This document shows, in pieces, positions 48,027 through 55,737 of a stretch of DNA of 64,000 nucleotides (positions are counted from its first letter, which is position 1; each line of letters starts with the position of its first letter). The notes below the pieces were generated by a model. The model saw only the letters and a program-made list of their open reading frames with translations, was not told where the DNA came from and did not search any database. A program made the translations under genes and the position numbers. The DNA is from SHZL01 sp963784425 (lineage in GTDB: Bacteria > Pseudomonadota > Gammaproteobacteria > Xanthomonadales > SZUA-36): assembly GCA_963784425.1 (NCBI GenBank), contig CAWARM010000011.1, forward strand, positions 310,001 to 374,000, read 5' to 3'.

Positions 48027-48758
48027 ATGGTTAGCACGGAATATCTTGAAATCCCGCAGCGCTTCTGCGGTCCGCCGAATTCAGGCAACGGCGGCTATGT
48101 TTGTGGACTGCTGGCGAAGCACCTGGCCGGAACCGCAGTCGTCCGTCTGAAAGCACCGCCTCCCCTGAAGACAACACTGCGTCTCGAATGGACCAAGGAC
48201 GCAGCGCGCTTGTTCCACGAGTCGAAGCTCATAGCTGAAGCGAAATCCACCACAGTGCAACTGGACGCGCCGAACCCGCCAAGCTTTGCACAAGCAGAGC
48301 TGGCGGCTGCGCACTTCCCGGGGTTCAAGAGCCACTTCTTCCCCAGGTGCTTTGTCTGCGGACCTGCTCGCGAGCCTGGGGACGGGCTACGCATCTTCGC
48401 CGGCCCGCTGCCGGGCCAGGGCCTGCATGCGGCCCCCTGGGTGCCGGACCTCTCCCTGGCGGATTCCCAGGGCAAGGTCGCCCCTGAGTTTATCTGGGCA
48501 GCGCTCGACTGCCCCAGCGCTTATGCAGTGCTTCCGGTTCCCGAGGGCTTGGCCATCGTGCTGGGCGAACTGTGCGCTTCTCTGGAAAGTCCATTGACTG
48601 TTGGTCAGCGGACTGTGGTCACTTCATGGCCCATTGCTCATGAGGGTCGCCGCCACATCGCGGGCACGGCCGTCCACACGGCGGACGGGAAGCTCATCGC
48701 CCTGGCTCGGGCGATCTGGATCGAAGTGCCACACAGTCAATGGACTCCTTCGAACTGA
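48027..48758 (+). CDS. Conserved protein, possible hotdog-fold thioesterase
   Basis: 243 residues. RFCGPPNSGNGGYVCGLLAKHL at the start, a central FFPRCFVCGPAREPGDGLRIFAG, and a second half ending HIAGTAVHTADGKLIALARAIWIEV suggest two tandem hotdog-like halves, as in acyl-CoA thioesterases. The CFVCG pair could be structural. Identity is tentative. An integron attC site begins 15 bp after its stop, so this gene is the probable last cargo of a cassette. Confidence 0.6.
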   Translation: MVSTEYLEIPQRFCGPPNSGNGGYVCGLLAKHLAGTAVVRLKAPPPLKTTLRLEWTKDAARLFHESKLIAEAKSTTVQLDAPNPPSFAQAELAAAHFPGFKSHFFPRCFVCGPAREPGDGLRIFAGPLPGQGLHAAPWVPDLSLADSQGKVAPEFIWAALDCPSAYAVLPVPEGLAIVLGELCASLESPLTVGQRTVVTSWPIAHEGRRHIAGTAVHTADGKLIALARAIWIEVPHSQWTPSN

Positions 48759-48772
48759 TCGCGGCAGGAGAC

Positions 48773-48832
48773 GCCCAACTCATCGTTGCACCGGACTCGC
48801 TTTCGGCGAGCCGCTGAACGAAAACGTTAAAT
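48773..48832 (+). other. Integron cassette recombination site attC
   Basis: Exactly 60 bp. The 5' core GCCCAAC (R'') and 3' core GTTAAAT (R', GTTRRRY) bound the element, followed by TGCAC as in many class 1 cassettes. The arms fold as required: AAC pairs with GTT, a TCGTT box pairs with AACGA, GCACCGG pairs loosely with CCGCTG, and CTCGC pairs with GCGAG around a TTTCG loop, leaving unpaired bases on one arm. Cassette insertion would occur between G48826 and T48827. No integrase gene or second convincing attC was found in the window. Confidence 0.8.
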
Positions 48833-48869
48833 GCACGGCAACATGCGTCCACAATTGAGGTAAAAAAAG

Positions 48870-49244
48870 ATGGCAAGCAAGCGTCCGACTACAATCGCCG
48901 AATATATCCGGGCCGCCCCACGCGAGGGTCAGCCGCATTTGCGCCGGTTGTACGCAATCCTCAAGAGCGTCGCGCCTGAGGCCGAGGAGGCGATCAAGTG
49001 GGGAACACCTTTCTTCGTGGAGCCCCGTTTCCTGTTCGCCTTCTCCGCGCACAAAGCACACCTCAGCTTCGCCCCAATGGAAGCGGGGCTGCAGCCATTT
49101 CGCAAGGAACTCGAAAAGCACAAGACGACCAAGAACTTTCTGCAAATTCCCTATGACCAGCCCCTGCCAGAGGATCTTATTCGCAAGATCGCTGAACGAC
49201 GAATCCGGGACGTGCATAAACGCAAAGACGATGCATTCTGGTAA
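48870..49244 (+). CDS. DUF1801 (YdhG-like) protein
   Basis: 124 residues. The family pattern is clear: TIAEYIRAAPREGQPHLRRLYAILKS, EEAIKWGTPFF, HLSFAPMEAGLQPF, LQIPYDQPLPEDLIRKIAERRI. DUF1801 proteins share the fold of frataxin-like iron chaperones, but function is unproven. It starts 37 bp after the attC site and would be the first gene of the next cassette. Confidence 0.85.
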   Translation: MASKRPTTIAEYIRAAPREGQPHLRRLYAILKSVAPEAEEAIKWGTPFFVEPRFLFAFSAHKAHLSFAPMEAGLQPFRKELEKHKTTKNFLQIPYDQPLPEDLIRKIAERRIRDVHKRKDDAFW

Positions 49245-49307
49245 GCCATTCCAGAGGCGGATAGGAACCATCAATCAGGCCGGTGGAGGTAAATTAAGGA
49301 GAAACCT

Positions 49308-49424
49308 GTGTCACTCGAACTGTGGTTAGCTTTCGTCGCACCTGCGACCATACTGCTCGTCATCCCGGGACCAACCATTCTCTGGGTAATCAGCTATTCC
49401 GTTGCACATGGTGGCAGCCGTTGA
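49308..49424 (+). pseudogene. LysE/RhtB exporter fragment (N-terminal 38 residues)
   Basis: A GTG with a strong AAGGAGA site opens SLELWLAFVAPATILLVIPGPTILWVISYS, the first membrane helix and PGP motif of LysE/RhtB amino-acid exporters. A stop follows after 38 codons and the next gene begins two bases later. About 165 residues are missing, so it is a truncated remnant. Confidence 0.7.
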
Positions 49425-49425
49425 A

Positions 49426-49827
49426 ATGAGCGAAGCCCTTCCATACCAACAACTCGCGAACGCGGCGATGATCCTGCACCTCTCCATCGTCGCGTTCGTG
49501 ATCGGCGGGCTGGTGCTGGTCGTGGTGGGGAATTGGCGCAAATGGTCGTGGGTTAATAGCCTGTGGTTCCGCATCGTCCACCTGGGAACCATCGCCATGG
49601 TCGTCGCAGAGTCCTGGTTCAACCTGCCCTGCCCGGTTACTACCCTTGAGTCCTTGCTTCGGTCCAAGGCGGGTGAAACCGCATACCAGGAAGACTTTAT
49701 TGAGCACTGGCTGCAGAAGGTCCTGTACATCGATGCGCCCACCTGGGCGTTTGACCTCGCCTACTCGATCTTTGGGCTGCTGGTCGTCGCCGCGTGGTGG
49801 TATTTCCCACCGCGGCGCAGCAAATGA
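49426..49827 (+). CDS. DUF2784 membrane protein
   Basis: 133 residues from ATG 49426 (MSEALPYQQLAN); ATG 49402 is upstream inside the LysE fragment. Four hydrophobic helices and the family phrases LHLSIVAFVIGGLVLVVVG, FNLPCPVTTLE and EDFIEHWLQKVLY are visible. Function unknown. The start touches the end of the LysE fragment, suggesting that a deletion fused two formerly separate genes. Confidence 0.82.
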   Translation: MSEALPYQQLANAAMILHLSIVAFVIGGLVLVVVGNWRKWSWVNSLWFRIVHLGTIAMVVAESWFNLPCPVTTLESLLRSKAGETAYQEDFIEHWLQKVLYIDAPTWAFDLAYSIFGLLVVAAWWYFPPRRSK

Positions 49828-49937
49828 TACAAAATACCCCTTGGGCATAACCGACTCGCCACTCGCCCATACAGGCTTTCTCGCCGTAGCAGTGGCGGCG
49901 TTTTGTAAGGCATTCCTTCAATCCAGAGGAGAAACAA

Positions 49938-50225
49938 ATGTCCAGTGTTGGCTATCATGAACCAGTTGATGAGCTTTCGGTTGAAACACGAGATATGCAC
50001 CGCGCGATCGTCTCGCTCATGGAAGAACTTGAAGCCGTCGATTGGTACAATCAGCGCGCTGATGTATGCAAAGACATGGAGCTCAAAGCAATTCTCGAGC
50101 ACAACCGTGACGAGGAAAAGGAGCACGCCGCCATGGTCCTGGAGTGGATACGGCGTAAAGACCCAAGGTTTTCCAAGCAAATGGAAGACTATCTCTTTAC
50201 CGAGAAAGCGATAGCACATAAATAG
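49938..50225 (+). CDS. Encapsulated ferritin-like protein
   Basis: 95 residues, the size of encapsulin-associated ferritins. The ferroxidase ligands align with the Rhodospirillum rubrum protein shifted by two: Glu29, Glu30, Glu32, Trp36, Tyr37, Glu59, Glu60, Glu62 and His63 in EELEAVDWYNQR and NRDEEKEHAAMVLEW. This family oxidises iron for storage inside an encapsulin shell. The C-terminal DYLFTEKAIAHK resembles a cargo-targeting tail but is short. No encapsulin shell gene is in the window. GAGGAGAAAC precedes the ATG. Confidence 0.88.
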   Translation: MSSVGYHEPVDELSVETRDMHRAIVSLMEELEAVDWYNQRADVCKDMELKAILEHNRDEEKEHAAMVLEWIRRKDPRFSKQMEDYLFTEKAIAHK

Positions 50226-50289
50226 AGGTACCCAAGGCGCTGCAGGGGACATGGATGGGCTATGCTCATCAGGCCGCAAGGAGAAGTGC

Positions 50290-50664
50290 ATGCGAATTCA
50301 AGGCGCCATTGATTTCACCGTAACGGAACAAAGCCCGGAACGCGTGGTGGCGGAGATGCCCGTTCATGACGGCATCAGGAATCCGTTTGGGGTGGTCCAT
50401 GCGGGAGCCCTGTTGTGGCTTGCCGATGTTGCGGCGACGGTTCTGGTCATGGGCACCAGTGCGGCGGAAGAGGGAATGAAAGGGTTCCCTCTGGGTATAT
50501 CTCTGAATGCGAACTTTCTAGGAAATCAGAAGGAGGGTTCGTTGCGGGCCACTTCCACGTTCGTAAAGAAGGGCAAGACCGTGAGCGTGGTGCGTACCAC
50601 GGTGACAGGCGCCGATGACCGCTTGATCGCCGATATCACAACCAGCCACGTGCTTTCCAAATAG
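50290..50664 (+). CDS. PaaI-type hotdog thioesterase
   Basis: 124 residues from ATG 50290 behind AAGGAGA. The hotdog core carries GIRNPFGVVHAGALLWLADVAATVL, the catalytic-Asp-type helix, and LNANFLGNQKEGSLRATSTFVKKGKTVSVVRTTV. Members hydrolyse aryl- or acyl-CoA thioesters. No pathway partners are nearby. Confidence 0.87.
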   Translation: MRIQGAIDFTVTEQSPERVVAEMPVHDGIRNPFGVVHAGALLWLADVAATVLVMGTSAAEEGMKGFPLGISLNANFLGNQKEGSLRATSTFVKKGKTVSVVRTTVTGADDRLIADITTSHVLSK

Positions 50665-50805
50665 GCGGTCCTACGCAATGAGCAATTGCAACCGTCCTGG
50701 GCGGAATGGTTTCAGTGGCTCGCAGAGCAGTGCGAACATCACAAGAGTGCAGCGAAACCTGCCTGCATCCAGCACAGCAATTGGGAGCCGTGATAGCGGA
50801 CTGTT

Positions 50806-50856
50806 ATGCAGATCATCGCAATTCGGGATGCAACTGCTGCTGACCTCACCGTTATA
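50806..50856 (+). pseudogene. Fragment of a GNAT acetyltransferase start
   Basis: MQIIAIRDATAADLTVI closely parallels the start of the intact GNAT gene at 52230 (MQGSAIRDANAGDFPAI) and is similar at DNA level, but the GNAT sequence stops after about 17 codons. The rest of the 300-bp gap 50665-50964 shows no gene. Confidence 0.5.
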
Positions 50857-50964
50857 AGCCATACGGGCTACGTGCTCGCAACACCCCGTGTAGCCAAACT
50901 TGCCAGATACTATCTTCATGAGTACGATTGCCAAAGTTTTATTTCACAAAAAGGAAATTTAGCC

Positions 50965-51360
50965 ATGTACAAGATAATTCTGGCTGTGGCATTGGTCGCC
51001 GCCAGCTCTTTAGCGTATGCCGGAGCAGCCGATGGTATTTGGAAAACCGAAGCCAATGATGCAGGGGGATACCTGCAGGTGACGATAGGCCCGTGTCCTT
51101 CCGACGCCAAACTGACGTGCGGGACCATCTCCAGCGCCTTCACCAAAGTTGGCCCGGATACCGCTTATGCAAACCTGGGAAAGCAGATGATTAGTGACAT
51201 GAAGTCGAACGATGGAAACACGTATGACAGTGGCACCATCTGGGACCCGGAAAAAGACAAGACCTACAAGTCAAAAATGACAGTCAAGGGCGACGACCTG
51301 GATGTCGAAGGTTGCATTTCTTTTGTCTGCACCGGGGAGGACTGGAAGCGGGTCAAGTAG
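50965..51360 (+). CDS. DUF2147 exported protein
   Basis: 131 residues from ATG 50965 behind AAGGAAA, with a signal peptide (cleavage after LAYA). The DUF2147 pattern GIWKTEANDAGGYLQVTIGPC, the GTIWDPEKDKTYKSKMTV core and the C-terminal GCISFVCTGEDWKRV are present, with paired cysteines likely in disulfides. The domain is a lipocalin-like barrel of unknown role in the periplasm. Confidence 0.87.
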   Translation: MYKIILAVALVAASSLAYAGAADGIWKTEANDAGGYLQVTIGPCPSDAKLTCGTISSAFTKVGPDTAYANLGKQMISDMKSNDGNTYDSGTIWDPEKDKTYKSKMTVKGDDLDVEGCISFVCTGEDWKRVK

Positions 51361-51396
51361 TGCCCGTGCAAATAAATCAGGGCAAATAAACCGGAG

Positions 51397-52116
51397 CTAA
51401 TTCGCCGGGGATTCAGTGGTTCTGAACGGATCCTGGTCCCCGGCAAACAGTCGCAACATGACGTCACTTTCCTTCCGCCAGATCGTTTCTACAAATTCAG
51501 TACCATCACCCATCAGTTGGAAGGCCTTCAAACCCTGCTCCAGAAATGACTGCAGCCGGCCAAAACCCGCAGCACGGGCTGGCCCCCTGAGTGTGCGGAT
51601 TAGAAGCAATACCAGGCGATGATGTACCAGCTTGTTGAGTTCCAGACCGAGACGGTGGATCAATTCAATCTGTCGTTCACGCTCGGCTGAGCGCCCGCAA
51701 GCCCGGTAAATCTCACCATAGCGCTCGGTGTTCAACTCAGTCCAGCCGAATTCCAGCAAGGCTGTCGTCATGTCCATGTCGAACTCCAGGCTCAATGCCT
51801 GGAGTTCAAAGGCATCGGCCAGCACTTTGAGCATATCATCACGCAACATGCGTACCATGACTGGTAAAACACGCTCCATTTCCTGATCCCGCTCACGAAA
51901 GTGAAGACCACCATAAAGTTCATCCAGAAAAAAATCACCGGCCGCACGATAACGTTGCTGGCTGATCAAATCCCGGAAGCTTTGGGCCAAACGTTTACGC
52001 TGCCAGTTTTGTACAATTTCCAGTTCTGCCAGCGGAAAGCCGGGTTCATCAAGACGGCTGGCCAGAGAATGGCTATGCGCCAGGGATTGCCGGAGGTGCT
52101 CGGCGTGTGGCTTCAA
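51397..52116 (-). CDS. FFLEELY-motif protein
   Basis: 239 residues, all helical. SFRDLISQQRYRAAGDFFLDELYGGLHFRERDQEMERVLPVMVRML matches a conserved proteobacterial family named for its FFL-ELYG motif. LEFDMDMTTALLE and LIRTLRGPARAAGFGRLQSFLEQGLKAF follow. Function unknown. It is divergent from the GNAT gene at 52230, sharing a 113-bp promoter region. Confidence 0.75.
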   Translation of the reverse strand: MKPHAEHLRQSLAHSHSLASRLDEPGFPLAELEIVQNWQRKRLAQSFRDLISQQRYRAAGDFFLDELYGGLHFRERDQEMERVLPVMVRMLRDDMLKVLADAFELQALSLEFDMDMTTALLEFGWTELNTERYGEIYRACGRSAERERQIELIHRLGLELNKLVHHRLVLLLIRTLRGPARAAGFGRLQSFLEQGLKAFQLMGDGTEFVETIWRKESDVMLRLFAGDQDPFRTTESPAN

Positions 52117-52229
52117 TTTACCCGGCTCCCATCTGCAGAGTTGTCATGATGAATTGTCGCCCCATCCCTCAGTAACCTCAATTCTTCTCTCCTGCTAACA
52201 TAATAAGCAACCGAAACCTGGGTACGCTT

Positions 52230-52724
52230 ATGCAAGGCAGTGCAATTCGAGATGCAAATGCAGGTGATTTCCCCGCCATCTGCGCGCTGAATCTTGCCGC
52301 AGTTGAGCACACGAGCCCAATGGACCTGGCTCGCCTGGGTGTTCTTGCCAGGCTTTCGTGCTACCACCGGGTTGCCTGCGTAGAAGGACATGTTGAAGCA
52401 TTTCTGCTGGCCATGCGTAGCGGTGCGGCGTATGAAAACGACAATTTCAACTGGTTCACGCGCAAGTTTGCTGATTTTATTTACATTGATCGCATTGTTG
52501 TTTCGGCTGCATCCCGCGGGCTGCGCCTGGGCTCCCTGTTGTATGAAGATTTGTTCCACTATGCCAGGGCCAATGCCATCCCGCTGGTGACTTGTGAGTA
52601 CAATCTTTCCCCGCCGAATGAGCCCTCCCGGCTGTTTCACGACAAGTTTGGCTTCAAACAGCAGGGCACGCAGTGGGTGGCCAATCACAGCAAATACGTT
52701 TCGCTACAGGCTGCAGCCACCTGA
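52230..52724 (+). CDS. GNAT family N-acetyltransferase
   Basis: 164 residues. The N-terminal IRDANAGDFPAICALNLAAVEHTSPMD and the acetyl-CoA-binding region VVSAASRGLRLGSLLYEDLFHYARA (R/Q-x-x-G-x-G/A) define a GNAT fold. VTCEYNLSPPNEPSRLFHDKFGF near the end resembles acceptor-site sequences of small-molecule acetyltransferases. Substrate unknown. A hairpin terminator follows. Confidence 0.85.
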   Translation: MQGSAIRDANAGDFPAICALNLAAVEHTSPMDLARLGVLARLSCYHRVACVEGHVEAFLLAMRSGAAYENDNFNWFTRKFADFIYIDRIVVSAASRGLRLGSLLYEDLFHYARANAIPLVTCEYNLSPPNEPSRLFHDKFGFKQQGTQWVANHSKYVSLQAAAT

Positions 52725-52753
52725 CCGTGCACATTGACTCGAGCACACTGAGT

Positions 52754-52793
52754 GATAAACCCGTGAAGCGTAGGATGCCTGCCGGGTTTTATC
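52754..52793. terminator. Hairpin between GNAT gene and hemolysin-family operon
   Basis: GATAAACCCG pairs with CGGG(T)TTTATC across a 19-nt loop, with T-rich sequence after it. It probably separates the two plus-strand units. Confidence 0.5.
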
Positions 52794-52899
52794 AATTTTC
52801 CTGTTATCCCGCTGCGGAACGTTTGCTCAACTAATTCTTAACTGGAATTAACGGGGCGTGATGCAAAATGCGTCCCTCTTCACTCGTTGAGCAGGGATC

Positions 52900-53616
52900 G
52901 TGCGCAAATTAATCGAGAAGCCAAGGGCGGTTGCCGGAATGACCGTGGCCGGGATTGAGGAAGACTGCCGGCTGTACGAACGCCATCGCTGCGATTACCA
53001 CCTGCGGCTGGTCGAACCCGCGCAACCCAGACGCCCGGAAGTGCAGGCCTTTATTGCGAATGCATATCGGCAGGTATTTGATGCAGAGATTCGTGTTTTT
53101 TATCCGAGCCTGGTGGCGCTTCACAGTTCGGATGACTGTTTGCAAGGTGCCGCAGGTGCGCGCCATGCGGAGGGCCAATATTTATTTCTCGAGCAATACC
53201 TTGATGTACCCGTCGAACAGGCAATCCGACTTTTCGCCGGGATCGGAGTAAGCCGGGACAAGGTTGTTGAGCTGGGAAATCTTTCCGTGGCTCGCCCGGC
53301 CCTGACCTACCCGTTTATCAGCCTCATCGGCGCCTGGCTGCAAACGTACGGCATTGAATGGCTGGTATTTGCGCTTACCCGAACCTTGCAAAAGGTTTTT
53401 TCGAGGGCTGGTGTGGAATTAGTGGACCTTGGCGCTGCTGAGCCTTCCCGCCTGCAGCGTTCGGCCAATCACTGGGGCTCATACTACGAGCACGGGCCAC
53501 GTGTCATGGCAGCCCGGCTGAATCCGGGACTGGTCAACTTTCAATCACATCACCCGTCTCGTCGGCAGCTGCAACGTCGCGATTCAGCGCAGAGTGCAAT
53601 CATATGTCCCGGCTAA
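52900..53616 (+). CDS. Thermostable-hemolysin (delta-VPH) family protein
   Basis: 238 residues from GTG. FLEQYLDVPVEQAI, VVELGNLSVARPALTYPFISLIGAWL, WLVFALTRTLQKVFSRAGVEL and NHWGSYYEHGPRVMAARL match the Vibrio thermostable hemolysin family. As I recall, that family is structurally in the N-acyltransferase superfamily with no signal peptide, so an acyl-transfer role is plausible despite the name. It overlaps the AMP-ligase by 13 bp and starts a five-gene operon. Confidence 0.85.
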   Translation: MRKLIEKPRAVAGMTVAGIEEDCRLYERHRCDYHLRLVEPAQPRRPEVQAFIANAYRQVFDAEIRVFYPSLVALHSSDDCLQGAAGARHAEGQYLFLEQYLDVPVEQAIRLFAGIGVSRDKVVELGNLSVARPALTYPFISLIGAWLQTYGIEWLVFALTRTLQKVFSRAGVELVDLGAAEPSRLQRSANHWGSYYEHGPRVMAARLNPGLVNFQSHHPSRRQLQRRDSAQSAIICPG

Positions 53617-55100
53617 TCAAGGCACTGCGATCAGGTAATTCGATCGTGCGTGATGGCCAGGGAGAAACAGTGACTGCTACCGCCTTGCTCGACCGGGCAG
53701 CAATCATTGCAGACGAGCTTGGCCGCGCCGGCACCCGCTGCGCTGGAGTACGCCAGGATAATGGGATTGACTGGTTATGCATTGACCTGGCGTGCATCCT
53801 GGCTGGCATTCCTCTCGTTCCCATCCCCTCGTTCTTCACGGCCGGACAGGTCGCCCACATCGTTGCGGAAACTGGCATGGATGCTTTGTTTGGCTCCACC
53901 AAGGGAGTGGAATCCGCTTTTGAAGACTTCCGGCCCGCCGCCGGAATGGGCTGGATCTCGGGGCCGCACCGGCAAATCTCGATTGCTGAAGGCGTAGCCA
54001 AGGTAACGTTTACATCCGGCACCACCGGCAAGCCCAAAGGTGTTTGCCTGAGCCTGGAACAGCAGGAGCTGACGGCATCAGCACTGGCGGAGCGGACGGG
54101 TTCACTGGGCATTGATACTCATCTCAGCGTACTGCCACTGGCGGTGTTATTGGAAAATGTCGCCGGGGTTTATGGCGCCATCTTCAGCGGAGCGGACGTT
54201 GTCCTGCCGCCCCTGGCCGTGACGGGCCTCACCGGCAGTTCCGGTTTTTGTGCGGGCGACCTGATGAAGTGCCTCCGCGCCAACCAGCCCTCCAGCATCA
54301 TCCTGCTGCCCCAGATTCTCAAATCCATGGTCAACCTGATGAGGGTATCCCGTGAGAAGTTGAGCGGCCTGAAATACGTTGCCGTTGGCGGTGCTCGTTG
54401 CGCGCCGGAACTGATCCATGAGGCAAGAGCGCTGGGCTTGCCGGTATTCGAAGGCTACGGCTTGACCGAATGCGCTTCCGTGGTAGCTGTAAATATCCCG
54501 GAGGCAGACAAGCCGGGCAGCGTGGGGCGCCCCCTGGGCCACCGCTCCGTGCGCCTTGGTGAAGATGGAGAAATCGAGGTGCAGTGCCCGGAAGGTGTGA
54601 GGTACCTGGGCCATGAGCCGGTCGATTCCGGCTGGTTGGGGACCGGCGACCTCGGCTACCTGGATGCGGACGGATTTCTGCATGTGAACGGCCGGTTGAA
54701 GCAGCTTGTCATTACAGCTTTCGGGAGAAATGTTTCACCGGAATGGGTAGAGAGCGAACTGCTGGCGGAGCCAGAGGTTATGCAGACCGCTGTATTCGGT
54801 GATGACCTGCCGATGCTCACTGCGCTCGTCGTCGGCTCGTCGATGGCCGGCGCAGCCGATGTAGAACACGCCATAGCGCGCTGCAATTCACGATTACCCG
54901 ACTATGCCCGCATCGGGGCGCACAAAATCGTAGATCCTTTCACGACTGCCAGCGGCCAACTTACGGCTAACGGCAGAGTTTGCCGATCGGCTATTGAAGC
55001 ACGCCACCGTGTTTCTCTCGACGATTTGTATCACGAAGTTACGGCCCAATTTTCAGGAGCACATCATGACGTTTTACCAAGAACTCATTCAGCAAACTGA
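53604..55100 (+). CDS. AMP-dependent acyl ligase
   Basis: 498 residues of the ANL superfamily. Core motifs: A3 VTFTSGTTGKPKGVCLS, A5 FEGYGLTECASV, A7 WLGTGDLGYLD, A8 GRLKQLVITAFGRNVSPEWVE. At A10, where most ligases have a catalytic lysine (NGK-R), it reads NGRVCRS, with Arg. The fold activates a carboxylate as acyl-AMP for transfer to CoA or another acceptor. It lies between a GNAT-fold hemolysin-family gene and a heme-oxygenase-like oxidase. The last 35 bp overlap the next gene. Confidence 0.88.
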   Translation: MSRLIKALRSGNSIVRDGQGETVTATALLDRAAIIADELGRAGTRCAGVRQDNGIDWLCIDLACILAGIPLVPIPSFFTAGQVAHIVAETGMDALFGSTKGVESAFEDFRPAAGMGWISGPHRQISIAEGVAKVTFTSGTTGKPKGVCLSLEQQELTASALAERTGSLGIDTHLSVLPLAVLLENVAGVYGAIFSGADVVLPPLAVTGLTGSSGFCAGDLMKCLRANQPSSIILLPQILKSMVNLMRVSREKLSGLKYVAVGGARCAPELIHEARALGLPVFEGYGLTECASVVAVNIPEADKPGSVGRPLGHRSVRLGEDGEIEVQCPEGVRYLGHEPVDSGWLGTGDLGYLDADGFLHVNGRLKQLVITAFGRNVSPEWVESELLAEPEVMQTAVFGDDLPMLTALVVGSSMAGAADVEHAIARCNSRLPDYARIGAHKIVDPFTTASGQLTANGRVCRSAIEARHRVSLDDLYHEVTAQFSGAHHDVLPRTHSAN

Positions 55101-55737
55101 GACCGAAAGGCAGCTCGTTTTCGAGCAGGTGGTGATTACCGAGTGCCTGCAGGGCAATATCAGCTTGGAAACGTATACAGAATTCCTGACCCAGGCCTAC
55201 CACCATGTAAAACACACGGTGCCGCTGCTCATGGCCTGCGGGGCACGCCTTCCGGAACGGCTTGAATGGCTGCGTCAGGCAGTTGCTGAATACATCAAGG
55301 AGGAGTCCGGCCACCAGGAGTGGATCCTGAATGATCTTTCCGCCTGCGGGAGCAGCTCGGAGGCAGTTCGTCATGGCAAACCATCTGCCGCGACTGACGT
55401 GATGGTGGCATACGCCTGGGATGTGGTGTTACGTCGCAATCCGGTCGGATTTTTTGGCATGGTATTGGTGCTTGAGGGCACCAGTGTCAAGCTGGCCAGC
55501 GCTGCGGCGGACACTATCCAGCGCTGCCTGAAATTGCCTGACAAGGCATTCAGCTATCTGCGATCCCATGGCGTCCTTGACCAGGAACACATTGGATTCT
55601 ACGAGGAGTTGATGAACCAGTTGCAGGAACCCGCTGACCGCGAGGCAGTGCTTGATACCGCGCGGGTGATGTACCGGCTGTACTCCGAAGTGTTTCGCGG
55701 TTTGCCTTCGACCCGCCTGAATCGGGAGGCGGCATGA
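55066..55737 (+). CDS. Heme-oxygenase-like (TenA/UndA-type) iron oxidase
   Basis: 223 residues from ATG 55066 behind CAGGAGC. All-helical TenA/heme-oxygenase-like fold. Candidate iron ligands are in AVAEYIKEESGHQEWIL (Glu and His), MVLVLEGTSVKLAS (Glu) and VLDQEHIGFYEELM (Asp/Glu and His). Non-heme iron members of this superfamily (UndA and others) oxidise fatty-acid or amino-acid substrates. The thiamine-cleaving TenA catalytic Cys set is not evident, and no thi genes are near. It overlaps the SDR by 4 bp. Confidence 0.78.
   Translation: MTFYQELIQQTETERQLVFEQVVITECLQGNISLETYTEFLTQAYHHVKHTVPLLMACGARLPERLEWLRQAVAEYIKEESGHQEWILNDLSACGSSSEAVRHGKPSAATDVMVAYAWDVVLRRNPVGFFGMVLVLEGTSVKLASAAADTIQRCLKLPDKAFSYLRSHGVLDQEHIGFYEELMNQLQEPADREAVLDTARVMYRLYSEVFRGLPSTRLNREAA

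Noticed and set aside
54994..55065. Longer start for the heme-oxygenase-like gene
   Set aside because: The extra sequence lies inside the AMP-ligase gene, and ATG 55066 has its own ribosome site and fits the family N terminus.
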